Position numbers and translations under genes: made by a program. The notes beneath the pieces were generated by a model. That model searched no databases. It was not told the origin of the DNA and saw nothing but the letters and a program-made list of their open reading frames with translations. From NCBI GenBank assembly GCA_907163345.1, contig CAJQUN010000443.1, forward strand, positions 372,001 to 436,000: a stretch of DNA of 64,000 bases. Reading direction: 5' to 3'. Origin of the DNA: Haberlea rhodopensis. Lineage: Eukaryota > Streptophyta > Magnoliopsida > Lamiales > Gesneriaceae. Positions 33,248-44,162 of the stretch are shown in pieces. Position 1 is the stretch's first letter, and every line of letters begins with the position of its first letter.

Positions 33248-34065
33248 TGTAAGGACCCCCCGTGCCCTTAACCCATTATCACTGTATTAAGCCATACCAT
33301 TAGTGCATATAATCATACTATCATGGGGGAAACCATATGCAAGTGCAACACCATATGCTATCCAGAAAATTTCTTGCATTCAATCCACATAATATTCAAA
33401 TTCCCCAACCAAAGATTATTCATATAACATGCACCCTCATAATACACTAACATGCTCTTAGTTCATTTAGCAATTCCGTATTTAATTGCATGCAAACCAT
33501 AAATGAATCAAGAAGAGCCGTAGCCCATTTATACATTCCATATACACGTAAAATGTACTCACATAAGAGCACCCAATGAACACGTGTGTATTAATGTATA
33601 AAAGACTCTACCGGGTACCATTACTGGCACTTCAATCCTGGAAGCACCTCCAATCAACAACCCGAGCTCAACTCCAAAGCTGCCGCTACACCTGTAACAC
33701 CTGCCCCAACAGAGACAGCCCCCACACGGGGTGAGCATACCAATACCACCAATCCAATAATCATAATATTGCAATTCATAATTTACATAATGTAAATGCC
33801 ATAATTTAAATGATACTCCCTGGATGGTAACACCCTCATCCGGGATCCCCTGCATTGTCCCTGTTCTCAAAGTAACCAAACTCATCAAATTCTCAAAGCC
33901 AGTTAATCGCCACATAGATTAACTAATTTCGTTCTGTTATGCCAGTTCCATAATCAATACAATAGAATCATTATATAGAAGGCCGTAAATATCGCATAAA
34001 TCAATTCAATGATTCCATGTTCCTATTTCATTGCTCGCTCCACAATAGCGGCATTCTAATACAAT
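33248..34065 (-). mobile_element. LARD-type LTR fragment
   Basis: It starts TGTAAGGACCCCCC (an LTR end in reverse) and continues with sequence matching 52590-53100 reversed, including the segment with CCCCAACAGAGACAGCCCCC and the GATACTCCCTGGATGG box shared with 16027 and 22368. It ends about 34065 with CTCGCTCCACAATAGCGGCA. The start half of the LTR is missing. Confidence 0.8.
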
Positions 34066-34529
34066 TGTAACAGTTTGTGATTTATCACAACTGGGTGAGG
34101 TCTTTTCATGTGAGATGTTAAAGAACATGAGCTTTGTGATTCTGTGTGGGCTAGGAGTTTCGGGTATCTGTGTAGTATTAGCCTAAGTATGTTGTATACT
34201 AAAAAATGCAAACCAAATCTTCTAGTGTATTCTTCCATGAGATGGAAGAAAGAGAGACGTAGAAGCGTTTGTGCTTCGAACTTCCAGTAACAAATGCTTA
34301 TGTATTTACTTTATTGCATTTATTTACCTTACTATTTTTACATATTTTCTTGTACACCTTTCAAATGGTTAATCGGTTACAGAGCGGGTTATGTCAAGTG
34401 TCTTCCGCTTGTTTTGAAACAGAACTCGATATAATCTCTCGGTGCAATTATTTCAAGAATACTAGTTATTGAAGCTCAAGTTGGTTGAACTCGGCTGATT
34501 GGCAACTCAACCCCGTATCAATCCTAACA
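34066..34529 (+). mobile_element. Ty1/copia LTR, probably solo
   Basis: The 464-bp unit starts TGTAACAG and ends CCTAACA, with the CTTCCGCTTG motif common near copia LTR ends. It shares its central block with the fragment at 1-193. No PBS follows it and no PPT precedes it. The flanks ACAAT and TTTAG do not match, so the boundaries or the solo status are uncertain. Confidence 0.5.
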
Positions 34530-35074
34530 TTTAGAATCCATTCGTATTTGTTGCCTTAAACGCATGTTTGCCTTCCTCCCAATGATTTTATCTTATGCCT
34601 CAATGTTTATCATTTTGCTCTCATGTGTATATGTTCTTGCTTTGAGAAGTTCAATTAAATTTGATTTTATTGGCAGTTTATTGAGCATGAATTTTGACAT
34701 GACATATTCTTGATATAATTTTTCCACGTTTGCCTCAAGAACCTTTTAAATATTTTAAATGATACTTGGTTAAGTTAGTTTTATCAATTAATTGAAATTC
34801 AAAAACTTAGCCATTGTATTTTAGATGTTGTTTGGTGCATATGCTTGGATGAGTTTATATTACTCATATTGTTCAAAGCATCTAACTTTATTCCTCTTTC
34901 TCAAAGTGTCTTTGTAAAATACTATTATATACACTTGATTGAGCAAATATGATTTGCATGAAAGGTTTAAGCTTATCATTTTATCTATTCTTTGCCTTCA
35001 TGTTCAGAATATTTTCAAAATCTTACTCGGCATCTTTTATGCATTTTTCTTGGATTATGATTATTGTTATTATG
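34530..35074 (+). mobile_element. Sirevirus-like copia 3' region, left part
   Basis: AT-rich non-coding sequence that continues at 44968 after the Tat element is removed. I see no coding remnant. It is assigned to a Sirevirus-like element only through its continuation, which has several polypurine tracts before an LTR. Confidence 0.4.
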
Positions 35075-35882
35075 TGTTACCTCAGATTTTGGTAGGGTGT
35101 CTTCCTCGGTTAACAATAACTCCTTCAACGGAGGTAAGTTATCCTGAAAAAGAAAAGTTAGAAAGGGAGTCGGAGAGGGTTCTCCGGCGGGGCCCCTCCG
35201 ACGATCAAGTCAGGATAGAGGATATGTGAATAAGAGCTTTTAGTTGTGCAAAGGTCGGGAAGAAGTAAAAACAATCAATTACCTTTCAAACCTGATACCT
35301 TAGACGTATATATAGTGAGGGAGTGAGAAGGACAACCTGTTATGGCTGGCGGATGTTTAGGGGTACCACTGCAAATATTCCTCTGAGTATTTTTGTCTCA
35401 GATGATGGGGACCACCGACAAATACTGTACACATCGTACGACATCCTACCGGCGAGATCTTGATAGTACTACAAAAAATTCTCTGGGTACTGGTCACTTT
35501 CTGATTGGCTTATTTAGGCGTAGTCCCTTGTTCTAGGACAAAATCAGTTATAGACAACTCGGACGTGGGACCACTAGTGCATGCGATGGTACTTCTAACG
35601 CTGAACAGAACAGGGACCAAGGGATCAGCCCTGAGTTGGCACTCCAGCTCGGTTACAGTGTGCGATTCATTTGAGGTCAGCCGGGGTCGGATCGGTTGGC
35701 TGAGGGTGAAAGGTCAGGGCTGAGCTAGGTATATGTGTCGCGCTGAGTTCATGAGGACAGGCTTGGATCTGGAGCACAAAGATATCCACCGAGGTGTCCC
35801 TGCGCAGTAACGGACGAGGCAGGGTCGGGTCATACCCATAAAATTAGGGTTGAGGCCGTACTGACCTCTCTTAGGGGTATCA
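35075..35882 (-). repeat. 3' LTR of the Tat element
   Basis: 808 bp, about 96-97% similar to 44163-44962 by eye, with small indels (for example extra bases after AAAAGTTAG). The divergence suggests a moderately old insertion. Confidence 0.92.
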
Positions 35883-36135
35883 TGAATATCCCCCTCTAGT
35901 CGAGCTAGAGTAGCGTTGTCCTCGACTATTCGTGTCAGTCCGAGACCCGTTTCTAGTTGTCAGTCTTTATACTTTCAATCTTGATGGGACATGTTGTCAG
36001 CAAGAAGCGACTGGTGACATGCATCTCAATCGGTGAAGCTGCCACGCGTCCACATCTGCGCTCGCGACGCTTGGTCTCCCCCGATCCTTGCCGTTCGAAT
36101 GGGCCAGGCCCAAAAGGTCCACTGCTTCGGTGGCC

Positions 36136-36143
36136 TATATATA
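36136..36143 (+). promoter_or_regulatory. Candidate TATA box for the antisense ORF
   Basis: TATATATA lies in CCTATATATACCC, 108 bp before the likely start ATG at 36251. It is followed by a C/T-rich stretch like a plant 5' UTR. Position and orientation suit a promoter outside the LTR reading the plus strand. Confidence 0.55.
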
Positions 36144-36250
36144 CCCTAATCCCCCTCATCAGTTTCACTTTTCTCTCGCCGCTCACCTCCTCCTGCTCTT
36201 CTCGCACGCTTCGCTTTGATTCTATTAAGTGCCTTCCTTTCATTTTCCTT

Positions 36251-38163
36251 ATGTCGAATTCGACCTCTTCTACCTCCGGAGCCGCCCTCAGGGGTTCGGC
36301 CGGGGACGCCTCGGGGTCCGGGCTTTTGAGCCCTCCGACCCGTAGTGAGCCAATGAGGGAGGTTGTTAGCGCCATCCCTCTCCTTCAAGTCCCTCCTCGT
36401 CCTAACCCCGAGCCATTTCCTCATAACTTCGAGGTTGACCCTCGAGACTTGGTTCGGGCTGGAGTACCCTGGTATGAGGTCCTGAGTTCCCGGGTTTCGG
36501 CTGAGGCTGAAGCTCTTCTTCGTTCCCATTTCATTCCTCCTGACCACGAGGTACGAATACCAGGGTTGGGAGATCGTCCCCACGTTCCCCCTCCAGGATT
36601 TTTTCCTTTCTTTATTGAGCAAATCAGGAGCGGGCTGCGCTTCCCCGTCCCCTCTCTGTACCAAGACCTATCTAGTTATTTTTGTGTTTCCCTTAGTCAG
36701 CTAAGCCCCCCCTTCTCTCCTGCCCTTCTGCACTATTTTTTCAATGTCAAGAATACCACCTTTCCAGGCCTGTTTTATTTTGGGTCTAGGCCGTCATATA
36801 AGTTTTTGGAAAAAATCCCGAGTTCTCACAAAGGATGGAAGGAAACTTATTTTTTTGTCAAACCACCCCGACCTTGGTCTTGTCCTATGGCTTGGAGGGA
36901 TTCTCTTCCCGAGGCTCGCCCTCTCCCGCACAGATATAAGGAAGACGTTTTTTTATCAGAAGGTCATGTCAGCCATAGGGGGTCGATAATTCGACACCAC
37001 CATCCTGATTCGAGAGGACGTACTCAGGCGTTACAGGCTGAGCTCTTACCCCAGCTAGTCCTCTTCCTGGTGCGTCCTCATCGATCTGAGCTTATTTATT
37101 GTTTGCTATACTGTCCTTCTACTCATGTCTCTTGCTTCTATGTAGGTACCATGTCTTTCAACCAGATGCTCTCCGTCATGGTTTCTCGAAAGAAGGGGAA
37201 AGGGAGAGCGGCTCCCAAGCACCAGGCTGAAGAACGAGCTCCCTCACCCCCTCCTGCTCCTCAGGCCGCCCCAGTAGTAACCCTCCATTCTGAAGAAAGC
37301 GGGGAAGCTGCCCTTGCGCAGCGCAAAAGGAAAAGGGACGGGAAAACCCCAGTTGCCTCGGTCCGGGAAGAAGTGGCCACTCCTTAGCACCCCATGCTGA
37401 AATGTCGGAAGACTCCCTTCAGAGCCCGCAATCGGCTCGAACAGCGGGCCGGGCTCTCCAGGCCTCATAGTTGAATATACCCAATCCATGAGCCTGATTG
37501 CTGACCTCGTTTCCAGATTTCCGGCTGAGATACTAGAATGCATTACTACGGGCGCGGATCAACAGGCCATGGCCGGGATGAAGTGGAGGCCCTAGGCTCT
37601 GGAAGGGCTGGCACGAACCTTATCAGTATGTGTTTGTACTGATCTCCTACGAGCGCCCTCTATTGCCTTATACTTTCTCATCATTACTCTTATTCAGGTC
37701 TTGATAATGCTGCGCGAAAGCGTTCGGAGGGGATCCAATTATGGTCAGTCTTCATCCGATGTCAAAAAGAAGCTTTGAGAGGCTACTAAGCGAGCTTAGG
37801 CTGCCGAAGCCGAACTTAGGGAGGTTAATGAGCTGCAGTCCAAATGACTAGCGACCCTAGAGACAGAGCTGAGCAATAACCGTGCTGAGGTTGATCGACT
37901 CCCTCTGTACTATCTGAGAAAGATATTGTCCTGACAAACTCTACCGCAGAGCTGAACTGATCTCGATCATAGCTGGAGTCGTACATTGCTGGGTCGGGCG
38001 GAAACTCCTTGCAGCGAAGGCATTTCGATTCCTCGACCTTGGCTTCGAAGGCTGCAAGGAGCAGTTCAAGGCACAGGGCTTCCCTCCCGAGGATCAAGAT
38101 CCTGACGACTTCTTGGACCTCCAGGCCATTGTGGCCAACATCCCTCCCGACTTTATTAATTAG
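36251..38163 (+). pseudogene. Antisense ORF (aORF) of the Tat element
   Basis: The frame is open from 35957 to the stop at 37385-37387; the ATG at 36251 (MSNSTSSTSGAALRG) is preferred because it follows the TATA box. It encodes a Ser/Pro-rich N-terminus, then a conserved-looking region with WYEVLSSRVSAEAEALLRSH, HKGWKETYFFVKPPRPWSCP and MAWRDSLPEA, then a basic KKGKGRAAPKH stretch. After the stop, decayed coding continues: a coiled-coil-like AELREVNELQSK and LATLETELSNNRAEVDRL with a stop between them, and a terminal FLDLGFEGCKEQF...DFLDLQAIVANIPPDFIN ending at 38163. Tat elements such as Grande and Retand carry an ORF at this position and orientation; its function is unknown. Residues about 372-396 look like intron sequence, but I could not find a frame-preserving splice. 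Confidence 0.75.
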
Positions 38164-38551
38164 GGTAATCGATAAGGCCGTATTTCTTCTATGAAATGTA
38201 ATCGGTGTTGTTTGCATAATTGTATTTAATGAAATTTTTATTATGCCGAGCTGTGTTGCTACCCTGGGTAGAAGTAAAAGCATCTGTCCTTTCTCAAAAT
38301 AATTGAATTTAACTTAATACAGGAACGAGCTGCCCTGCCACAATAACTCCGTGGTTCTAAAATTATTAAGTAGATTTAAATAATAACGAGGCTGACCTGT
38401 TCCAAACTTATGCAAGGAACACGAGCACGTGGCCCTTGTAAGCTATAACCTTTAGTATAGGCTGCGATAACCACGGGCTGAAGGCGGGCTCTGGCCATAG
38501 TTGTTCGTTTGAGTAAACCCTGATCGTTCATCAGGACGGAACTTAATTATT
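38164..38551. other. Non-coding spacer between aORF and tandem repeat
   Basis: No domain is seen. Words such as TAACGAGGCTGACCTG and ATGCAAGGAACACGAGC show no repeat structure. It is probably the 3' untranslated region of both transcripts. Confidence 0.5.
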
Positions 38552-38843
38552 CCCAGTCAGGGCGGACCTTAACTTTTATCGTAGTCAGGGCGGACCTTAA
38601 CTTTTATCGTAGTCGGGGCGGACCTTAACTTTCATAGTCAGGATGGACCATAACTTTTATCGTAGTCAGGGCGGACCTTAACTTTCATAGTCAGGGCGGA
38701 CCTTAACTTTTTTATAGTCAGGGCGGACCTTAACTTTAATAGTCAGGGCGGACCTTAACTTTTATCGTAGTCAGGGCGGACCTTAACTTTTATCGTTGTC
38801 AGGGCGGACCTTAACTTTCAGAGTCAGGGCGGACCTTAACTTT
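38552..38843. repeat. Tandem repeat, 11 copies of 24-28 bp
   Basis: Units read GTCAGGGCGGACCTTAACTT plus a variable tail of 4-8 bases (TTATCGTA, TCATA, TTTTATA, TAATA). Eleven copies are visible; copies 3 and 4 carry substitutions. It lies in the 3' untranslated region between the pol stop (38939) and the aORF end. Confidence 0.95.
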
Positions 38844-38938
38844 TTTTCTTTAACTTATCCATTGGACTATATTTTTGAATAGTACTTCATTTAATAATTT
38901 GTCGATGTGGGCTCATACATCATAGAGATACACCGTGC

Positions 38939-40027
38939 TTAAGAATAATATTTCCTAAGATGAAACACGTTCCAAGGCCTCTTCAGCTTTTTTCCCTCTG
39001 CATCTTCTAAGTAGTATGCTCGAAAGCTCACTTTCTGAACTACTTTGTAGGGTCTTTCCCATTTAGGGTCAAGTTTTCTGATTTATGTTGACTGGACCTT
39101 TTTGAGTACAAGGTCTCCGACCTGGGAACTCCGAGGTATCACTCGCTTGTTATAAGCCTTGACTACTTTGTTTCGATAGGACTCCATCCTGATCACTGTC
39201 CTCTCCCTTCTTTCTCATATCATGTCTAGGTCTAGAGCTCGGCGTTCGTCATTGTCATCGTCATAAGCTTGTACCCTGGCCGAGGTCGCTCCTATCTCTG
39301 CTGGTAAAACTGCTTCCGAACCATAAACCATACTGAAGGGCGTCTCCCCCGTACGAGTTCGGGGCGTAGTTCGGTAAGCCCATACTACATTAGGAAGTTC
39401 GTCAGCCCAATCTTTTCCTACCCCATATAGCCTTTCCTTCAATGCTTGCACTATAGATCGGTTGATAACTTCTGCCTGGCAATTGCTTTGAGGATATGCC
39501 ACTGAGGTAAAGGCTTGCTCGGTCTTCATCTCCTGGCACAAGACTGCCAGCTTTCGCCCTTGAAACTGCCTCCCGTTGTCGGAGATCAACTTCCTTGGAA
39601 TCCCAAACCGACACACGACATTCTTCCATAAGAAACCGCACGTCTTCCTCAGTAATTCTGGCTCGGGCCTCAGCCTCAGCCCATTTTGAAAAGTAATCAA
39701 TAGCCACTATCAGGAATTTCTTCTGTCTAGGAGCCATAGGAAAAGGTCCCACAATGTCCATTCCCCACTGATCGAATGGACAGGCCGCTACCATAGATCT
39801 CATGAACTGAGCCGGTCGTGGTTGGAATTTTCCATGTCTCTGGCAGCCCTCACAAGTGGCCACAACTTTTACTGCGTCTCTTCTCAAAGTGGGCCAAAAA
39901 TAACCGGCCAGGAGAGTTTTTCGAGACAGGGCCAGGAGAGTTTTTCGAGACAGGGCCAGGCTGCCTAGGTGATCCCCGCAGCAGCCCTCATGTATCTCAT
40001 GAAGTACGTAACTAGCCTCTTCCTCGG
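38939..40027 (-). pseudogene. Tat integrase and pol C-terminus
   Basis: The HHCC finger region (EIHEGCCGDHLGSLALSRKT ... CEGCQRH) contains an in-frame 24-bp duplication (39907-39954), giving LALSRKTL twice. The catalytic core follows: WGMDIVGPF (first Asp), ISDNGRQFQG (second Asp) and CQAEVINRS (Glu). The C-terminal part is IPRSSQVGDLVLKKVQ, then a stop, ending with WNVFHLRKYYS and TAA at 38939. A frameshift near 39620-39700 separates the two halves. Confidence 0.85.
39907..39954. repeat. 24-bp tandem duplication in integrase
   Basis: GCCAGGAGAGTTTTTCGAGA plus CAGG is repeated twice without change. It keeps the reading frame and duplicates eight residues in the HHCC region. Confidence 0.95.
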
Positions 40028-41126
40028 CTAGGCACCTGAGCAGAGGTCCTGCAAAAGATCTTTGTACAAGGTACCCCCGATCAAAACGAATCGGAAAACC
40101 TGCCTTTTTACCCTCCTTGCCTCATTCTTATCTGAAGGGAGTTCAGAGCTCCCCATATATTTTAGGAGATGAGTCATCCAGCTTTCGACTCGGGGAGTTT
40201 CAGTGGGCTCTGATGATGGCGTCAATGGTGCTAGCTCGGTCTGGAATACGACCTCCCTTTGACACACAGGTCCTAACGACGTGGCCCACTTTGCGAGCTG
40301 GTCTGCTTCATGATTTTCGGTCCGCGGTACTTGCACTATGCTCCACTCAGAAAAGTTTTCGGACATCTCTTGGATTGCTTTCAAATAGTCCATCAATCTT
40401 TCGCTCTTGACTTCGAAATTTCCATTCACCTGCTGGGTTGTTAGCTGGGAGTCAGAGTGGGGAACTACTCTGCTAGCACCTACCTCCCGAGCTAGCTTAA
40501 GCCCAGTTAGGACCGCTTCATACTCTGCCTCGTTGTTGGAAGCTCGGAAACTCAACTTTACCGCCACCTTCATCTTCTCGCCGGTCGGAGAGATCAGCAC
40601 TATTCCAACTCCACACCCCTCGCTGTTCGAGGCTCCATCAACATACATTTTCCATGCTTCCTGCTCTGGCGTGGTCATTTCCGCCAAAAAAAACAGATAA
40701 CGTCTGACCTTTAATAGATGTTCTGGCTTGATATGATATGTCGTACTCGCCAAGTTCGATCGTCCATTTGACCAGCCTTCCTGATGCATCGGGTTGTGTC
40801 ATGATCCTCCCTATTGGGCTATTTGTCAATACCGAAATTGGGTGGGACATGAAGTATGGTCTCAACCTTCTCGCGGTTATGACCAGAGCAAAAGCCAGCT
40901 TTTCAATCTCCGGGTACCAGAGTTCTGCCCTTCGCAGGGCGTGGCTGACATAATAAACCGGCTTTTGATCCGTCCCCTCCTGTTTGATCAAGACAGAGCT
41001 GACCGCCTGCTCTGTGGCCGAGAGGTAAACCCACAACTTTTCTCCTGGATTAGGTTTTACCAACACGGGTAGTTCGGCCAAATGCATCTTCAGGTCGGCG
41101 AATGCCTTCTCGCATCCTTCGTCCAC
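40028..41126 (-). pseudogene. Tat RNase H and second (archaeal-type) RNase H
   Basis: Minus-strand frames 41126-40638 and 40789-40028 overlap with a shift. The first holds the RT-linked RNase H (KLWVYLSATEQAVSSVLIKQ, KPVYYVSHAL), where the usual first Asp is replaced (YLSATE), as is common in Tat. The second holds an additional RNase H: MYVDGASNSEGCGVGIVL (Asp), SNNEAEYEAVLTGLKLA (Glu), HSDSQLTTQQVNG (Asp) and NHEADQLAKWA (Asp). A duplicated RNase H of the archaeal type is a known Tat trait. The frameshift lies near 40690-40790. Confidence 0.88.
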
Positions 41127-41953
41127 TCGAATTTCTTAGCTTTCCTTAGCACTTGAAAGAAAGGATAACTCCTATGTGCCGATCTGGAAATGAACCGCGC
41201 TAAAGAAGCAATCCGACCGGTCAGCTTTTGGACCTCCCTTATGTTTCTAGGGGAAGCCATATCCTGTACCGCTCTGACTTTCTCCGAGTTGACCTCAATT
41301 CCTCTGTCCGTTACCATAAAACCCAAAAATTTCCCACTCTTTACCCCAAATACACATTTGGCAGGGTTCAATTTCAGCCCGAATCTTTTCAGGGTAGCGA
41401 ATGTTTCCTCCAAATTAGGTATGAGATCTGACCTGCTATGTGGTCATGCCATTCGGCCTCAAAAACGCCGGGGCAAGCAGGGCGGAATGTCGAGGTCTAC
41501 GTTGATGATATACTGGTGAAATCAAGGAGCTGCGCTAAGGGGATCTGGTGGTAACCATAAGCATCCATAAAACACAACAGCTCATATCCCGAGGTGAAAT
41601 CCACGAGCTGATCTACGCGAGGCAGCGAGTAACAATCTTTGGGGCAGGCCTTGTTCAAATCTCTGAAGTCAATGCACATCCTCCACTTTCCGGCGGACTT
41701 TAGTACTAAGACCACATTGGACAGCCAGGTAGGAAACTGTACTTCGCGAATTTGCCCGGCCTTTAACAATGTCTGGACTTCCTTGCTTATAAACCCTATC
41801 TTTCTCTAGTCCAAAATGTCTCTTTTTCTGTCTTGTTACTTTGATCCCTCGGTCGACACTCAGTCTGTGCTGCGCAACTTCAGGATGAATCCCTGTCAAC
41901 TCTGCTGAAGACCATGCGAACACGTCAACATGCCTGGATAGACACCAGCTCAT
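41090..41953 (-). pseudogene. Tat reverse transcriptase, rearranged
   Basis: Segments in order: HVDVFAWSSAELTGIHPEVA, then KSAGKWRMCIDFRDLNKACPK with FMDAYGYHQIPLA (41769 to about 41525), then after a break NLEETFATLKRFGLKLNPAK and KFLGFMVTDRGIEVN (41413 to 41090). The part that should carry the YVDD active site is missing from the sense strand; it lies inverted at 41433-41524. Stops and shifts also occur near 41760-41820. Confidence 0.9.
41433..41524 (+). other. Inverted RT active-site segment
   Basis: Within the minus-strand pol, about 90 bp read as RT on the plus strand: CYVVMPFGLKNAGA, then after a deletion and frame change RNVEVYVDDILVKS. The flanking minus-strand codons stop being RT-like exactly at these edges (QIPLA on one side, LIPNLEETF on the other). 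Confidence 0.88.
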
Positions 41954-42119
41954 GTCTCAGATCCGTGCTTAGATCCGAGGCTACCCTTGTTGTTTTTTCC
42001 GGGCGACCAGGAACCAGGACAACCTCCTCTTCTTTTTCCAACACTGTCTGTACCTATTGCGTCTTTTGGTTCTCTGTATGAGGTTAATCCTTCGATCTCC
42101 CTGGTCACCGCTGCCTTAC

Positions 42120-43440
42120 TCATGTCTTGACCTCTTTACTTCCACTCTCACTGTCTCTGTTTAACATCTCTTCGACGACGGCTGGTCTCCCTTTACTTCT
42201 CCGACCCCCTTCCCTACCGGGAATTTGATTTTTTTGATGAAACGTAGACGCTACAGCCCTGAACTCGTTCATGGCTGGCCTTCCAAAAATGACGTTATAG
42301 GAGGACGGAGCTTCCACTATGGTGAAGGAGGTTAGCCGGGTCTTTCTGCCATCCCCCACACCCATGGATAAGGGTAGGGTGATCTGTCCGAGGGGATAAA
42401 CTGTATGGCCTGCAAAACCAAAAGGGGAGTAGAGATTTGCTCAAGACGATACTCCCCTAACTCCATTTGCTGGAAAGCCTCCTGGAATAGCACATTTACA
42501 GAACTCCCGGAGTCCACAAAAACTCTGCCGACCTCGTAATTAGAGATTGTTGCCCTTATGACGAGGGCATCATTATGTGGTGTTTTCACACCCTCCATAT
42601 CCCGGGGACCGAAGCTAATTACCACCTCCTCCTCGGCATTGATAGCCCTTTCTACACTCAGCACCTCTCTCCTGCTCATAGCCTTTCGGGCTCTGTTCGA
42701 ATCACCGTCAGTGGCCCCTCCGAAAATCATGTTAATAAAACCCCTGGACGGAGAGTTGCCCCTAGGTGGTTTCTGTTCCTCGGGCCTCCTTATTGGCCCA
42801 TGACCTCGTCCCCGGCCCTGAAAGGAGGCACAGAGCCCAACACGCCCAACTCTGCCCCTTCCTCGGTACGGACCTCGGCCCCTTCCCCGCGAAGGGTTCT
42901 CATAGGGGGTATTCGGTTGAGATACCATCTGACCATACGGAGGACCATCCCGCAGGGTCGGCTCCTGCCCTCTATCCAAGTTATGACATTCTTGCGTGCT
43001 ATGCCCAGGGGTCTGATGGAAATCACAATATTTCTCCGCCGACCCCTTGCTCGGTCCGTCTTCATGTCGCGGTGATTTCTGAGGGGTTTGTTCTTCACAA
43101 ATCCGGACCGTTCCCTCTTTAGCAATCTTCAGGGGCGTATAGTGGGAGAAACGCCCGAGCCTTGCGTCCTCCGCGGGCCTTTTTTCTGCAGGCTTGAACT
43201 GCTTGTCACCAACTTTTATACCTTCCTTTCTTCTCATGCCCTGGGCCTCCTCCACATTGATATACTTCTCAACTCGTGTTAGGAGATCGTCATACGTGAT
43301 GGGAGGTCTCTTGATCAAGGAAAGTAAAAACTCCCCCGCCTTCAAGCCCTGGGTGAAAGCGCTAATCAAAATCTCTGCTGGGCAAGCAGGCACCTCCAGA
43401 CTGACAACATTAAAGCGCCGAATGTACTCTCGAAGGGGCC
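42120..43440 (-). pseudogene. Tat gag C-terminus and protease
   Basis: The frame 43393-42332 continues gag (VPACPAEILISAFTQGLKAG), holds one zinc-knuckle-like segment (YCDFHQTPGHSTQECHNL), an RG-rich stretch, and the retropepsin with VFVDSGSSVNVLF. The protease C-terminal part (YNVIFGRPAMNEFRAVAS) lies in a shifted frame at 42365-42120. A one-base frameshift near 43430-43440 joins it poorly to the upstream gag frame. Confidence 0.87.
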
Positions 43441-44118
43441 CTCATTCTGTCTCATTTCAAACAGGCTTAGCGAGGTTTTCTTATACCGCTTACTGTTGGT
43501 GAACTGGTGAAGAAAAATCGAGCTGAACTCTGAGAAAGAGGTTATTGAATATGGTTCGAGTTGATTGAACCATTGTTGGGCTGATTTTACCAGGGTCGTG
43601 AGGAAAACTTTGCATTTTAGACGGTCCGAATAGCAATGCAACATGGCAGTGTTCTCAAATCTGCCCAGGTGTTCCTCTGGATCCATGCTCCCGTCATATT
43701 CCCCAGCATTCGGGGGTCGGAAGTTGTTTGGGAGCTCCTCCTCCACTATCTCTGGGAAGAAAGGCATACCCTTCTTCGGGGCGCAATGTCCCCCAATCCT
43801 CTTCTTCATTACTCTGACCTCCTCTCTCAACTCTTCCACCTCAACCTCGAGGTTGAGGCCTCCGTTGGGCGGTGGGTGAGATGTGGCTACGTGCTCAGGT
43901 TGTTCATTTTGTCGAATGCTCTCCACCCGGCCACTTTCAGACTGATCTATAGCTCGCTTCATTGCTTTCTCAACTGTTATTGAGATGAGGCGCGTGAGCT
44001 GTTCGAAAGTTAATGCCCCCACTATCATGCCCTCCGCCGGTGGTGGCTCATCTCCATTTACCGACGGTGCCCGTCGTTCATTATTCGTCTCCTGGTTCGT
44101 CCTCCGCGTGTTTACCAT
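43366..44118 (-). pseudogene. Tat gag N-terminal part
   Basis: It starts at ATG 44118 (MVNTRRTNQETNNERRAPS), 25 bases inside the PBS. A helical segment with a heptad-like VEVEELREEVRVMKK (about residues 92-106) is followed by the capsid part PFFPEIVEEELPNNFRPPNA, DPEEHLGRFENTAMLHCY, SAQQWFNQLEPYSI and FTNSKRYKKTS. The last residues after ENEGPFEST are out of frame because of the shift near 43430. Confidence 0.88.
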
Positions 44119-44142
44119 TTTTATTAACGCCTTATGCTCTTG

Positions 44143-44160
44143 TTCCCACAGACGGCGCCA
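44143..44160 (-). other. Primer binding site of the Tat element
   Basis: Minus-strand TGGCGCCGTCTGTGGGAA starts two bases after the 5' LTR. This is the usual PBS of Tat/Retand-type elements. Confidence 0.9.
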
Positions 44161-44162
44161 AT

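Noticed and set aside
37070..37145. 76-bp intron in the antisense ORF (GTGCGT...TATGTAG)
   Set aside because: Removing it shifts the frame out of the downstream open frame, which looks like real protein; no frame-keeping donor of sensible length was found.
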